DNA from: Aristolochia californica
Taxonomy: Eukaryota > Streptophyta > Magnoliopsida > Piperales > Aristolochiaceae
Length of the DNA: 64,000 bases
Assembly (NCBI GenBank): GCA_029961685.1
Contig: JARWKL010000008.1
Location: 34,411,619 to 34,475,618 of the forward strand
Reading direction: 5' to 3'
Both the position numbers and the translations under genes were made by a program. Of this stretch, positions 39,701 through 50,674 are shown piece after piece; the first letter of the stretch is position 1, and each line of letters starts with the position of its first letter. The notes under the pieces were generated by a model. It did no database searches and had not been told where the DNA came from. It worked only from the letters and a program-made list of their open reading frames with translations.

Positions 39701-42700
39701 TTTGTTGTTTTTTTTATATAAGGTTGTGCAGTCGTCGGTAAAAGGGGGAGGCGGGGCATTTTTAACTGAGTGTTGACTCCCAATCCATAAGTCATTTCTA
39801 ACAAAAATATAGCCCATTACGCATGATTGACCAATAAATAACTTTACAATCATCAATGATTGTTAGGTCAGTTTTTATTAAATGGGCAAAATAATACCTG
39901 TTTTGACTCGGGTAAATATCCCAACGCACGTTCACTTGATAATTTAAAGTGGCTTGGATCCATAGGTGATTTGCATCTTTAACATGTTTCAAGCATGCAT
40001 ATCCATATTTAAAACATGTGTAGGATCAATTTAGAAATCTCTTTCTTATAAAATTCCAAGCTGTTAGGGTTGAACTAGAGGAATTTCCCAAACTTGGATT
40101 TCAAAATTTTTGTGTTCATTTGTGGTGTGTGAATAAATTTTATTTACCTACATTTGTTGTTGTTTTAAATTTTTTGCAGACATAAACTCTAAAATTTTTG
40201 TTTTGTTGTGATCTATTTGCCTTCTTGTCTATTTGTTTACGAGATCAAGGGAAATGTGAAAACACAACTTTTGATTTAAGAAAAAAGTATACATCTAAAA
40301 TGGAAATGCACAATTGTAGAGAGAGATAATTCCAAAATGTGTCTATAATTTTAGGGATTGTAAACTCTTTCTATTTTTTATATATTAGTCTTTGATCTCG
40401 TCGAGAAACGGGGGAGGCGAGGGATTTTTAACTGAGTTTTGACTCCCAATCCAATAAGTCATTTCTTAAAAAATTATATCCCGTTACGTATGATTGACTG
40501 ATAAATCACTTTATTATCATAAAGGATTGTTAGGTTAGCTTTTATTAAATAAGCAAAATAATGATTTTTTTTCTCGGGTAAATATCCCATCCCACTTTTA
40601 CTTGAGAATTTAAAAAGGTTTGGATCCAAAGGTCATTTGCTTCTTTGACATGTTTCAAGCATGCTCATCCATATTTAAAACAAGGGTAGGATCAATTTAT
40701 AAATTTCTTTCTTATAAAATTCATAGCTATTAGTGTTGAACTAGTGGAATTTCCAAAACTAGGATATCAAAACTTTTGTGTTCATTTGTGGTGTGTGAAT
40801 AAAATTTCATTACTTAGATTTGTTGTTGTTTTAAATTTTTTGCATACATAAAGTCTAAAAGTTTTCATTTTGTTGTGATCTTTTTGCTTTCTTATCTTTT
40901 TGTTTAGAGATAAAGGGAAAAGTGAAAATTCAAGTTTTGATTTAAGAAAAAAGTATACATCTAAAATGGAAATGCACAAATGTAGAGAGAGATAATTCAA
41001 AAAAGTGTCTATAATTTTGAGGGATTATAAACTCTTTCTAGTTTTTATATATTAGGTTCTGCAATTGTCAAGAAAAGGGGGAGGTTGGGGATTTTTAACT
41101 GAGTGTTGATTGCAAATTCATATGTCATTTCTTACAAAAATATAGCACGTTACACATGATTGAACAATAATTCAATATACAATCATCAATGATTGTTAGG
41201 TCAGATTTTTTTGTAAATGGAAAAAATAATAGCTTGTATAGCTCGGGTCAATATCTCACCCCACGTTCACTTGAGAATTTAATGAGCATTTTATCCATAG
41301 GTCATTTATATCTTTAAGTGGTTTGAAGCATGCATATCCATATTTAAAACATGTGTTGGATCAATTTAGAAATCTCTTTTGTATAAAATTCCAAGCTATT
41401 AGGGTTGAACTAGTGGAATTTCCCAAACTTGGATATCAAAACTTTTGTGTTCATTTGTGATGTGAATAAATTTTCTTTACTTACATTTGTTGTTGTTTTA
41501 AATTTTTGGCATTCATAAACTCTAAAATTTTCGTTTTATTGTGATTCTATTTGCCTTCTCATCTTTTTGTTTACAAGATAAAGGGAAAAGTTGAAACTCA
41601 TGTTATGATTCAAGAAAAAAGGATACATCTAAAATGCAAAAGCACAAATTTAGAGAGAGAGAATTCCAAAAAGTGTCTGTAATTTTTAGGGATTATAAAC
41701 TCTTTCTAGTTTTTATATATTGACTGGAAAATGGGGGAGGCTGGGGATTTTTAAGAGTGTTGACAACCAATCCATAAGTCATTTCTTAAAAAAATATAGC
41801 CTATTACGCATGATTGATCGATACATCACTTGAAAATAATCAATGATTGTTTGGTCAGATTTTTTTAAATAGGAAATATAATGGTTTTTTCTACTCGGGT
41901 AAATATCCCACAACACATTCACTTGATAATTTAATGAGGTTTGGATCCAGTGGTCATTTGCATCTTTAACATGTTTCAAGCATGCATATCCATATTTAAA
42001 GCATGTGTAGGATCAATTTAGAAATATCTTTCTTATAAAATTCCAAGCTATTAGGGTTGAACTAGAGGAATTTCCAAAACTTGGATATCAAAACTTTTGT
42101 GTTCATTTGTCGTGTGTGAATAAATTTTATTTACTTACATTTGTTGTTGTTTTAAATATTTTGCATACAAAAACTCTAAAATTTTTGTTTTGTTGTGATC
42201 TATTTTCCTTCTTATGTTTTTATTTACAAGATAAAGGAAAAAGTGAAAACTCAAGTTTTGATTTGCGAAAAAAATATACTTCTAAAATGGAAATGCACAA
42301 ATGTAGAGAGATAATTGCAAAAAGTGTCTGTAATTTTTAAGACTGTAAACTCATTCTAGTTTTTATATATTAGGGTTTGCAATCAATGGGAAAAGGGGGA
42401 GGCGGAGGATTTTTAACTGGATCTTTACTCCGAATCCATAAGTCATTTCTTACAAAAATTTTGCCTGTTACGCATGATTTACCGATAAATCACTTTACAA
42501 TCATCTATGATTGTTAGGTCAGCATTTTGTAAATAGGCAACATAATGGCTTCTTTGAAAATATCCCACCGTAGGTTCACTTGAGAATTTAATGAGGTTTG
42601 GATCCATAGTTCATTTGCATCTTTCACATGTTTCAAGCATGCATATCCACATTTAAAATATGTGTTGGATCAATTTAGAAATCTCTTTCTTATAAAATTC

Positions 42701-43310
42701 CAAGCTAGGTTTAACTAGAGGAATTTCCCAAACTTGGATATCAAAACTTTGGTGTTCATTTCTGGTGTGTGAATAAATTTTATTTACTTACATTTTTTGT
42801 TGTTTTAAATTTATTGGAAACATAAACTCTAAAAATTTTGTTTTGTTGTGATCTATTTTCCTTCATATCTTTTTGTTTACAAGATAAACGGAAAACTGAA
42901 AACTCGAGTTTTGATTTAAGAAAAAGGTATACATCTAAAATGGAAATGAACAAATGTAGAGAGAGATAATTCCAAAAAGTGTCTATAATTTTTTGTGATT
43001 GTAATCTCTGTCTAGTTTTTATGTATTAGGTTGTGCAATCGTCGGGAAAAGGGGGAGGCGGGGGATATTTAACCGTGTGTTGACTCCAAATCCATAAGTC
43101 ATTTCTTTCAAAAATATAGCCCGTTACGCATGATTGACCGATAAATCACTTTACAATCATCAATCATTGTTAGGTCAGTTTTTTATTAAATGGGAAAAAT
43201 AATGACTTGTTTGACTCGGGTAAATATCCCACCACATGTTCAATTGAGAATTTAAAGAGTTTTGGATCCATTGGTCATTTGCATCTTGAACATGTTCCAA
43301 GCATGCATAT
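30753..43310. repeat. 667-bp satellite array, block 4
   Basis: Same satellite and orientation, with phase marks near 31180, 31815, 32480, 33130, 33760, 34428, 35097, 35760, 36425, 37090, 37758, 38427, 39090, 39757, 40425, 41090, 41748, 42408 and 43070. The first three monomers share private variants with those after the 16.4-kb solo LTR. A group at 36.5-38.0 kb shares 'cattttgtaaataggcaac' and 'atagttcatttgcatctttc', also seen near 5.35 and 42.5 kb. A deletion of about 45 bp lies at 33140 (gggatttttaaaaaaatata). The block stops at 'gcatgcatat' inside the second dyad, where the composite insertion begins. No gene is seen. Confidence 0.94.
34654..34691. other. Satellite dyad 2 (representative monomer)
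   Basis: Arms ACATGTTT (34654-34661) and AAACATGT (34684-34691) are perfect inverted repeats separated by 22 bp that contain the palindrome GCATGC. The same arrangement, with scattered mismatches, is in most monomers. Several insertions and deletion junctions in the window fall inside or next to this element (43310, 16395, 30104, 55468, 61480). Confidence 0.8.
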
Positions 43311-44589
43311 TGGTGTGTTGTCGCAGGCAACCAAAAATAAAGCCTATACTCTTAAAAATATATGTAGTAGTGCGAGTAAGGATCGATCCCACGAAGAGTG
43401 TTTGATCTACTTTTATGCTCCCTGAACAAGGATTTGGGGGGGGGGGGGGGAGGGGTTTGGGTAAACGAAAATAATTTTAAAAAAGACAACTTAGAAACAA
43501 TTCAAATTAAAAGAATCGAAATCAATCAAGAGAACAAACCTTTGTCTAAGTCAACATCCACCATTGGAATTCCACAACTGATCATCGATGCAAGCATATA
43601 TCATTTCACACTTGAATATTCACCGTTGGAACTATCTTCCTATCTCTCCTTTCGTTTTTAATTAGAAAACAAGAGATCCAATTAACTCTAATTACAAAAC
43701 AACCCAAGACAAGTGCTAAAGGTTTAATCTAGCAACAGCCTTAAGAATTCGAGAGATCGATGAAGCTAAACAACGCAAGCACAAGCAGCTGCATTTAATT
43801 TAGTCGAACGTTCTTCTCAAGATCTAATAATTTTTGACACAACAAATCATCAAATCTCGATTGCTTCACAAGTTAGAGAGATCAAACAATTACGGATTTG
43901 ACATCTAACCTAGCAGTAGATTGCAACGAGTAATAAACTAGTAGGCCTCCTAGGAATTAAACGAGATAATCATGAACAATAATTTCAGAAGAACATCAGA
44001 TACTCAAAACATAAATTAAATGATGAAAATAAATTAGATCTCACAGTTGTATGGATACCGAGTCTTCAGTTTCCTTTGACCAAGTCTGAAAGTTTAGCCA
44101 AGCAAGGCCATGAAAAAATATGAAGGAAAAAACTAGAGAAAATAGAGAGGAGAAGCTGGAGAAATGAAAATGAGGTATGGGGTGCCGAACTCCTTTTTTT
44201 CTTTTTAATCCCCTTCTTTCTCCCTGTTTAGGGTTTTTCTTTTCGTGCATCCGGTCTGGGTCATAGTGCACGTGCCTCGACTTCAAGCCCAGTTTCGACC
44301 TAGATAGAGCCCCTATTGAGCCAAATTCTTAACATTAAATTTATATAACGTTTTCTTTTAATTCTATATCATCTTGAATCATCTCTATCCGAGCTCGGAT
44401 GATAGATTTATGCCCAGATTACTAATCAATGTCGAAACTGTCCAGAATCGCCCAATTAACTTCGTTTTGCACTTAGCCCTTCCATTCGCATCCTAAATAA
44501 AAATATAAAAATAATGAGTATATTTAGGCACCAAATAATTATAAAATACTAAGCATTAAGAGATAAAAATATGAGATTTTTCATTCTCA
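43311..44589 (-). mobile_element. 3' LTR of a Ty3/gypsy element (Athila/Tat-like)
   Basis: Read on the minus strand, this segment starts TGAGAATG directly after a polypurine tract (aagtgtgggggaatttga) and ends CACCA at the satellite border, giving an LTR of about 1279 bp with TG...CA ends. The wording near its end, with 'gtgcgagtaaggatcgatcc' on the plus strand at about 43370-43389, is what I recall from plant Athila/Tat-class LTRs. It contains a G15 run (43436-43450). Open frames inside it on either strand (43398-43661, 44041-44286) show no recognisable domain. The matching 5' LTR is not in the window, so no target duplication can be checked. Confidence 0.65.
43436..43450 (+). repeat. Homopolymer run of 15 G
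   Basis: Fifteen consecutive G (gatttggggg... then agggg) inside the gypsy LTR. Length may be uncertain because homopolymers are error-prone in sequencing. Confidence 0.85.
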
Positions 44590-44608
44590 TCAAATTCCCC
44601 CACACTTA
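44590..44608 (-). promoter_or_regulatory. Polypurine tract of the gypsy element
   Basis: On the minus strand the sequence is taagtgtgggggaatttga, ending where the LTR starts. A purine-rich, G-heavy stretch next to the 3' LTR is the priming site for plus-strand DNA synthesis in LTR retrotransposons. The preceding words (gttcgaggacgaac) are an inverted repeat commonly seen at this position in this class. Confidence 0.65.
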
Positions 44609-46127
44609 GCTTTTGTTCGTCCTCGAACAAAATTCAAATTCACTTTCCTAAAAACACCAAGGTTGTAACTCCATAAAAAAAAAACAAGCTCTTCAAAACT
44701 CATAACATATCATGAACAAACATTCTTAAGCAACTTACAATTACTTAGTAAGCATTTTCATTCAAAGATGGAGTAAACTAAATAAGTAGACCCTTACAGA
44801 AATAAAGACTCTACTCTCATGTGAGATGGAGTAAACTAAATAAATAGACCCTCACAGAAATAAAAACTCTACTCTCATGTGGTTGAAGGGTATGTGTTTC
44901 TCTCAAATTCCTTCCAATGAAAATGATCTATGACATGCTTGCATATCTTCTCATTCACCAGATCACATGCATAACACAAATCATAAGGACTTTTCAAGGG
45001 TTGTAACGCTGTTTAGGATCAAGGTGGGGAATATTTGGGAATGTAGCTCAAAATCCATCGAAACTAGTAGAGCAAAAATGAATCAACTCAAGCTCGAATA
45101 TATTAGACATGTAAAACCAATTACTCCACTCGACATCTTCTTCGATTTGTATCTATCTCGTATAAATAGACCCCTTTCTTGGAATTTTAGGAGGAATTAT
45201 GAACACTGATAGTTTGTAACTTTAAAAGCCATTCCCTTCACTTCCTTTCTACTTTTATTTTTCTCTTCACTTTTTTTTTTACTAACTATGGAACTCATGC
45301 ATTTAGGATGAAAACATGTTCCATTTCACCTCTCATTGCCATACCACAAATCCAGACACGCCCACACTTATTGTTTTGCACACCCACATGAACCATAATG
45401 ATGAACAATACTCCACTAGCTCTATGGCTTGATAAAGTTTATTTTTCATGTTTATAGCTTGTAACATGGGTTCACAAAAAAAAAAAAAACAATAAAGCTC
45501 AAAGGGGTTCAACAAAAAAAAAATTAATTACAAGGTAGGCTATTTGGCTTATGTAGCTTATAACAAAGAGGGCCTTAATCATGTTCATGCATGCATGTGT
45601 CGATGTGACATCAAAAAGAATCAAGGTAAGTTCCAGAGAAACAAATCCATGGATGAATATCTCTCATGAAAGAAAATAGTGAGACTGATATGGATGTGTC
45701 AGTCTAAAGGCTCAAAATCTCACTGGCTTTTGTCTACCAAATTTAGTCACTAGCATCCTCAAAGAAAATAACTAGACTAATTCATTCTCAGTTGGAAGAT
45801 TACTTATTCAATCATGTTATGAATCTTTCAAGAGCCTAATTTAATCTTGCTCATGACATACACAACCAAAAAATCATTAAAAACTACAAAAAACACAAAA
45901 AATAATTTTTTTTCGGAAATTGTTTTTAATGAAATTGAAACACAACCTAAATCCCATCCCCCACACTTAAAACTTACATTGTCCCTAATGTAAGGTGAAA
46001 TGTAAAGAGAAGGCACAACAAAAATATAAATGCAAAAATAAAGAGAAAAAAGAACAAACTCCCCTTGGGTTGCCTCCCAAGCAGTGCATTTGTTTATTGT
46101 CATTGGCTCGATTCAATGCTTCTGTAA
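44609..46127 (-). mobile_element. Non-coding region between gypsy pol and 3' LTR
   Basis: About 1.5 kb without a supported gene. On the minus strand it begins, just after the integrase stub, with the words ttgggaggcaacccaag (complement of 46064-46082), followed by a second G-rich tract 'taagtgtgggggatggg' near 45954-45970. Both are recurrent marks I associate with the end of Athila/Tat pol. A direct duplication of about 58 bp lies at 44768-44883 (gatggagtaaactaaata twice). Athila elements sometimes carry an env-like frame here; I see none: the open frames at 44967-45209 (+), 45333-45515 (-) and 45828-46103 (-) have no recognisable domain. Confidence 0.55.
44768..44883. repeat. 58-bp tandem duplication
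   Basis: Two adjacent copies of a segment beginning gatggagtaaactaaata and ending ctctactctcatgtg differ by only a few bases (aagtagaccctt versus aaatagaccctc). It lies in the 3' untranslated part of the gypsy element. Confidence 0.85.
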
Positions 46128-46514
46128 TTATGGGTCATCCCATACATAGTATTTTGCATCAGTCTTGACCTTATTTCTTTGATCCCTAGACAAAACAAGA
46201 GGTAACATACTAGTAACCAAATAATTTATAATATTTGCATACCAAGGTAATGTCACACTCGCGCAGAGTAATTTCTCATCAGGGAACGTTTCCTGCAAAT
46301 GAAGTTCATCCTGCACATGTTTTTCTTCTTGCGGTGCACTATGTTTATTGAAGATGATCACTGGTAACGTTCCTCCATCTCCAAGGAGCACGTACTTGAG
46401 GTGACTGTGGAGAGGCTTCAAATCTGGAGTGGGAGCCTACAAAACAGAGGATAAAGGCCTCTCATTAGAAACTGGTAATGCAATATAAAGAACGTTACCT
46501 GAATGTTGTAACTA
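46128..46514 (-). pseudogene. Gypsy pol remnant: RT start fused to integrase start
   Basis: The minus-strand frame at 46421-46128 encodes 97 residues. Its first part (KPLHSHLKYVLLGDG, then LPVII) matches the segment before the reverse-transcriptase core in Athila/Tat pol. From about residue 40 (TFPDEKLL, then LPWYANIINYLV and YYVWDDP) it matches the segment leading into the integrase. The RT palm, RNase H and integrase core are therefore absent: one deletion joins RT start to integrase start, and a stop codon follows WDDP directly. The frame is continuous with the retropepsin frame upstream but is interrupted by two TAG codons (46512-46514 and just before APTPDLK). It is non-functional. The family call is from remembered motifs. 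Confidence 0.7.
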
Positions 46515-47033
46515 TGGAATATCATTCAATGCTGCAATAGTTTCTTGCAAATCAGAACTCAATGCTAACTCCTCATCCTCTTTCTCAATATGCTTACTAA
46601 TGGCAACTTCCAATTCATCTTTTCCATCAAGTTCAAAAACTTCCCGTGTGAAAGAAGCAATCATTTCAATAGAACAAATAGGATTATCATCACCAAGATA
46701 TTTCATGGCATCATAAATGTCAAACTTAAAAATTTCACCATCAAATTCCATCGTAAGTATGCCACTATGAACATCTATCTTAGTCTTGGATGTCTTTAAG
46801 AATGGTCTTCCTAACAAAATAGGAGCAGTTTGGTCACCATTTTCCATATCAAGCACATAGAAACCAGCAGGGAAAATCAAATCATTAACTTGCACAAGAA
46901 CATCCTCAACTACACCCTTAGGATAGGCATTGGATCTATCAGCCAATTGAATCACAACACCAGTTTTATTCAAAGGTCCAAGTTTCAAAGAAGCATATAT
47001 AGAATATGGCATGACATTAATCGAAGCTCCTAA
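46512..47033 (-). pseudogene. Truncated retropepsin domain of gypsy pol
   Basis: Minus-strand coding sequence for an aspartic-protease-type domain. It begins at the LGAS motif (from the TTA codon at 47033), continues INVMPYSIY, then LADRSNAYPKGVVEDVLVQV, then FYVLDMENG and ILLGRPFLKTSKTKIDV, and ends NDIP at a TAG. The ILLGRPFL segment is the conserved hydrophobic-glycine motif of retropepsins. The catalytic Asp that should precede LGAS is missing: the sequence changes at this codon into the end of the inserted PIF/Harbinger element, so the upstream protease and all of gag are gone. The open frame itself runs to an ATG at 47051, but those first residues come from the transposon. Confidence 0.8.
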
Positions 47034-47046
47034 GGGGGGGTTAGTC
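47034..47046 (+). repeat. Candidate left terminal inverted repeat of the Harbinger element
   Basis: GGGGGGGTTAGTC directly follows TAA (47031-47033). The matching right end is ggactaaaaacccc followed by TAA at 51012 or 51555. Three of 13 positions differ, all in the G/T tract after the first four G. Confidence 0.45.
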
Positions 47047-47675
47047 AACAAAATGAAAATTTGATCTTCATCTTCATCTTATGTATCTACATGATCTTCA
47101 TCTTCGAAATGGGTGTTAGTCAAGACATCTTCATCTTCATCTTATAGAAATTTAAAATTATTGATTTTAATAATTATAAAAATGAACTAATTAAACCAAA
47201 GTGTCTGAGTTAACAATATTTTAATTACCACTATTAAATCACTAATACAATAGAGTGAATTAAAAAAATTCTGATTAATGAATAAAAAATATTATATTAA
47301 TAACATAAGATAGATTTGTATTGTATTAATTAATAATATATTTTGACATAATTAATGATGATATATTAATCAAATGCATACTTTAATTATATTTTATTTA
47401 CCAGAGACTTAAATATGAAGTTTAATATAGTAATAAAATAATAAATAAATACATATACAACTTTTAAAATAACCTAAAAAACTTATTCAAATAACGAGTC
47501 CGTGCCTTTAATATTACAATCAACGAGTTACAAGTTTAGTACATATAAATTATGCATGTTCAAAAGTAATAAGAGTAAACCATCATTTATCGTTCCACAT
47601 GGATGTCATTATGGCATCTCGAAATTGTGCGGCTCATGTGGATTCTAATGCACTCTGCCTCCGAATGCTGGTTAC
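47047..47675. other. Harbinger 3' non-coding region
   Basis: Between the candidate left end and the transposase stop codon. The first 100 bp hold a degenerate atcttcatcttc repeat (47070-47145) and a second copy of 'gttagtcaa' at 47113. The rest is AT-rich with many short TTAAT/ATTAT words. No gene or RNA gene is recognised. Confidence 0.5.
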
Positions 47676-49008
47676 TTAGCTACCCACATCCTCAAGATCA
47701 TCGCAATCGTCACTGTCTGTATCATCCATTGCACCTAATTGGACCGCATCACCTCCTCCACCGAGCTCGCCACCCGAATCATCATCTTCATCTTCAAATA
47801 TATCATCATAATCTTCTGCACGTATATAATTGTGCAATATGCAACAAGCATGTACAATTTTCACCTGGATCTTAAAAAAAAATGGAGGAGTGCCTTTTAA
47901 TATTTGAAATCGAGCTTTTAAAGCACCAAAAGTTCGCTCAATAATATTCTGTAAAGATGAATGTCTTCGGTTGAATAATTCTTTTTCATTTCTAGGAATA
48001 TTATCTCCAAATTCTTGCAAATGATATCGGGTTCCTCGATATGGAGCCAAAAATCCCGGAAGATTTGCATAACCAGCATCGACTAGATAATATTTTCCTA
48101 TAATAAAAATTATATACCACATAAGATAATTGAAGATAAAATAGATAAAAAAGTACTGCATAAAAATATATTACTTACCTTCAGGTACAAAGATTTTATC
48201 TTGACGAGTCAATGCATCCTTCAATACACGGGAATCGGCTGCTGACCCCTCCCATCCAGCAAGTACATAAGTGAATTGTATATCAAATGAACATGCAGCT
48301 ATCACATTTTGTGAGAGATAACCTTTTCTATTCCAAAACCTTGGTTGATCTTCAAGTGGAATGTTGGCTTTGATATGAGTTCCATCAATAGCTCCAATAC
48401 AATCCTAATTATACATTTTCAATTAATATTTACTAACTTTTTATATTAATGTAAAATTATTTAGTTATAGGAAGTGATGTTACCTTGAAGTAGGGATAAA
48501 ACATTGAATTTGTTAAAATCTTCGAGTGTGTGCGTTCCGAAGGCCGTTTGATGTAATTAGAGTGAAGTTTGAGGATTGCATCCAACACCTTGTTGAAATA
48601 CTTACTTATCGTCCAGTTTGATCTATCAAACATCTCTGTTGTGACACTATACACTTGTCCTTGACCAACAGTTAGGAGGAAATATGCAAGTTGTTCTTCA
48701 ACTGAGATGGTCTTTGTGGCTGATAAAAACCCTTTAATAGAAAGTATATCTGTAAATTTGTGAAATACCAGTTGGTTCATCCTGTACACTTTACAAAATT
48801 TAACTGGAGATTTGTCTAGTGCCTTTTGCAAATACAATGGACCATTCATCCCACAAGAACGTGGTACACGTCTGTTGCAATGGTACATATAGTATCTTTC
48901 CATGGCGATCATCAAAGTTGTGAATGCAACCATAATTGCAACCTTTTCATCGTCTGTCATAGTATCCATGGAAATCCACAAATTCAATCGCCTAAAATTC
49001 ATAAACAC
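47676..49008 (-). CDS. PIF/Harbinger DDE transposase (three exons)
   Basis: Predicted exons on the minus strand: 49008-48484, 48404-48179 and 48097-47676, with GT-AG introns of 79 bp (48405-48483) and 81 bp (48098-48178). The spliced length is 1173 nt, 390 residues plus stop, with no internal stop; I translated exon 2 by hand to check. The N-terminal half carries the helix-turn-helix-like region of PIF transposases (residues about 70-150: FHKFTDILSIKGFL, VEEQLAYFLL, WTISKYFNKVLDAI). The nuclease domain shows GAIDGTHI (Asp182), WEGSAADSRVL, YYLVDAGY (Asp257) and NIIERTFG (Glu304), then ACCILHNYI, so the DDE triad looks complete. The tail (residues about 345-390) is very acidic with a GELGGGG stretch. 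In this superfamily the protein cuts and reinserts the element in the nucleus together with the Myb-like partner. Start choice is uncertain: Met1 or Met14 (MDTMTDD). Confidence 0.88.
48098..48178 (-). other. Transposase intron 2
   Basis: Minus strand: exon ends VPE plus one base, ctgaag/gtaagtaa; acceptor attatag/gaaaatat completes a glycine codon and gives VPEGKYYLVDAGY, the expected family sequence. Phase 1 intron. Confidence 0.88.
48405..48483 (-). other. Transposase intron 1
   Basis: Minus strand: exon ends YPYFK, aag/gtaacatc; acceptor aattag/gattgt restores the conserved DCIGAIDGTHI junction. Without this splice the frame would stop after a few codons (VTSLPITK). Confidence 0.85.
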
Positions 49009-49064
49009 GAGTAAACATCAATCTTCAATCATAACCTATTTGCAATCACACCTATAAACAACCA

Positions 49065-49470
49065 TATTCATCCACATTCTCACATCCTACATTCAATCAC
49101 ATCCTACATGCATCCCCATTCCCACATCCTACATTCAATCACATCCTACATTCATCGACATTCCCACATCCTACATTCATCCACATCCCACATCCTACAT
49201 CCAATCACATCCTACATTCATCCCGATTCCCACATCCTACATTCAATCACATCCTACATTCATCCACATTCACACATCCTACATTCAATCACATCCTACA
49301 TTCATCCACATTCCACATCCTACATTCATCCACATTCACACATCCTACATTCAATCACATCCTACATTCATCCACATTCCACATCCTACATTCAATCACA
49401 TCCTACATTCATCCACATCCTACATTCAATCACATCCACATCCTACATTCAATCACATTCCACATCCATA
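49065..49470. repeat. Minisatellite (cacatcctacattcaat family)
   Basis: About 400 bp of short tandem units of 15-17 bp alternating between cacatcctacattcaat and cacatcctacattcatc, with occasional shortened units (cacattccacatcc). It lies between the two Harbinger genes, just upstream of the transposase start. The plus-strand frame of 139 codons across it (49108-49527) is only the translated repeat and is not proposed as a gene. Confidence 0.92.
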
Positions 49471-49652
49471 CTCAAAACACCATATTTATCTATGCAATAT
49501 ATAAACACAACAACATATCAAATTTAAATACAAACCATACTAATAAGTTTTGCAACGTCATAATTCAAATATCATGTCTACTACATAATAATATTCCAAA
49601 AAAATAGTGTATTTATAACGCATTACAATTAGTTTTCAAAACAAAATTTAAG
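49471..49652. other. Non-coding spacer between Harbinger genes
   Basis: AT-rich, no frame and no repeat recognised. It would form the 3' end of the Myb-like gene and the 5' region of the transposase gene. Confidence 0.5.
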
Positions 49653-50609
49653 TCACTCAACCCGCTCTTCCACTGTCATTTCCATAAACATGACCTTCTT
49701 AGTTGGTGTATCCAACCATGAAGGAGTGCGATACTTCAATTCTGTAGGCAAGTCCGGGATTTCCCTGAGGGCGTTGACGCAACCTCTTACAATATCGTCT
49801 TTCATCATGAAATTCTGAAATGTCTGAGCAATTCGATCTATTGCATCAAAAATTCTGCTACTAGTGTCGTTATCGGGCATTTCGGTTCTCTTTCTACGAC
49901 GACTTGAAGATGACCATTTACTTCTTTCAGATTGATTACCTAGAGACTCATCCATGCTTAATAATGGTGATGGAGTATCCCTAACTATATCAACATCCAC
50001 TAGCTCATCCATCGGGATATGTTCCGATTCACGGATCACCACATCGCCCTGATCTACAAAGGTTGCAGCTCCTGACCCTACCACTATTGTGTTTCCCACC
50101 ACCACAGCTAATTTGTCGTACAGGGGGCAGCCTTCACGTCTATACTTCTCAGCATCTTTATGCTCCTACAAGAATAAAACATCATTTAGACGTCTTGGAA
50201 TAGAGTTATACTAACGCGAAAAACATAAAAAATATTTTATAGTACATCATATAGTCGAGCCATACAGATTTACTGACCTTTATGTAATCAAGCCATACAG
50301 AATTACATGCAGTAACTCGTTGTGTGGTTGCATCTCAACCAAACCCACTAGTGTTAATACAGCTCGTTACCGTTTGGTATGTTTTCTTCCATGCTCTTGT
50401 TCGATTCTTAACCTGCTCAACAGTTTTTTCATGACTGTGTCTTCATTGAACTTATTTACACAGTCCATGTATACCTCATGCTTCCACACCCCGTTAGGCA
50501 ACTTGTTCCCTAGATTGACCTGCTCGACCAAGAGATCAAGCATTTTGCTATCATCATCGAATGTCCAAATATCATATGTTCGACCACTTGGTTGTCTTCT
50601 TGCAGCCAC
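49653..50609 (-). pseudogene. Harbinger ORF1: Myb/SANT-like DNA-binding protein, broken
   Basis: Two exons on the minus strand: 50609-50278 and 50165-49653, with a GT-AG intron of 112 bp (50166-50277). Exon 1 starts MAARRQPSG and holds the Myb/SANT-like region (IWTFDDDSKMLDLLVEQVN, then GVWKHEVYMDCVNKFN). Two lesions follow. In the six-T run at 50424-50429 (A on the coding strand) one base appears lost, because the frame after it changes to the one reading RAWKKTY and NTSGFG. Then a TGA at 50335-50337 replaces what should be the Trp of the conserved GFGWD motif. Adding one base would make exon 1 divisible by three, which supports this. Exon 2 (EHKDAEKYRREGCPLYDKL onward) is open for 170 codons to the stop at 49653, with a basic SSSRRRKR stretch that may be a nuclear localisation signal. 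In this superfamily the protein helps the transposase bind and enter the nucleus. Confidence 0.75.
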
Positions 50610-50674
50610 GTATAATCTAAATCCGATACGGTCCTCACGGAAAAAACTTTATCAGACAACCTTTACTCGTCACG

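Noticed and set aside
1..43310. Many 60-136 residue open frames on both strands
   Set aside because: They recur once per monomer at the same phase, have no recognisable domain, and fuse or break with monomer rearrangements. They are not listed as genes.
1..43310. Regular repeats that could be taken for a CRISPR array
   Set aside because: The period is about 667 bp with no short repeat-plus-unique-spacer design and no cas genes, in plant nuclear DNA.
44041..46103. Possible env-like gene in the gypsy 3' region
   Set aside because: The available frames are short and unrelated to one another. The 91-residue frame at 45828-46103 has hydrophobic stretches but crosses the end-of-pol sequence marks.
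49108..49527. Plus-strand frame of 139 residues rich in His, Ser and Pro
   Set aside because: It is the translation of the cacatcctacattcaat minisatellite between the Harbinger genes.
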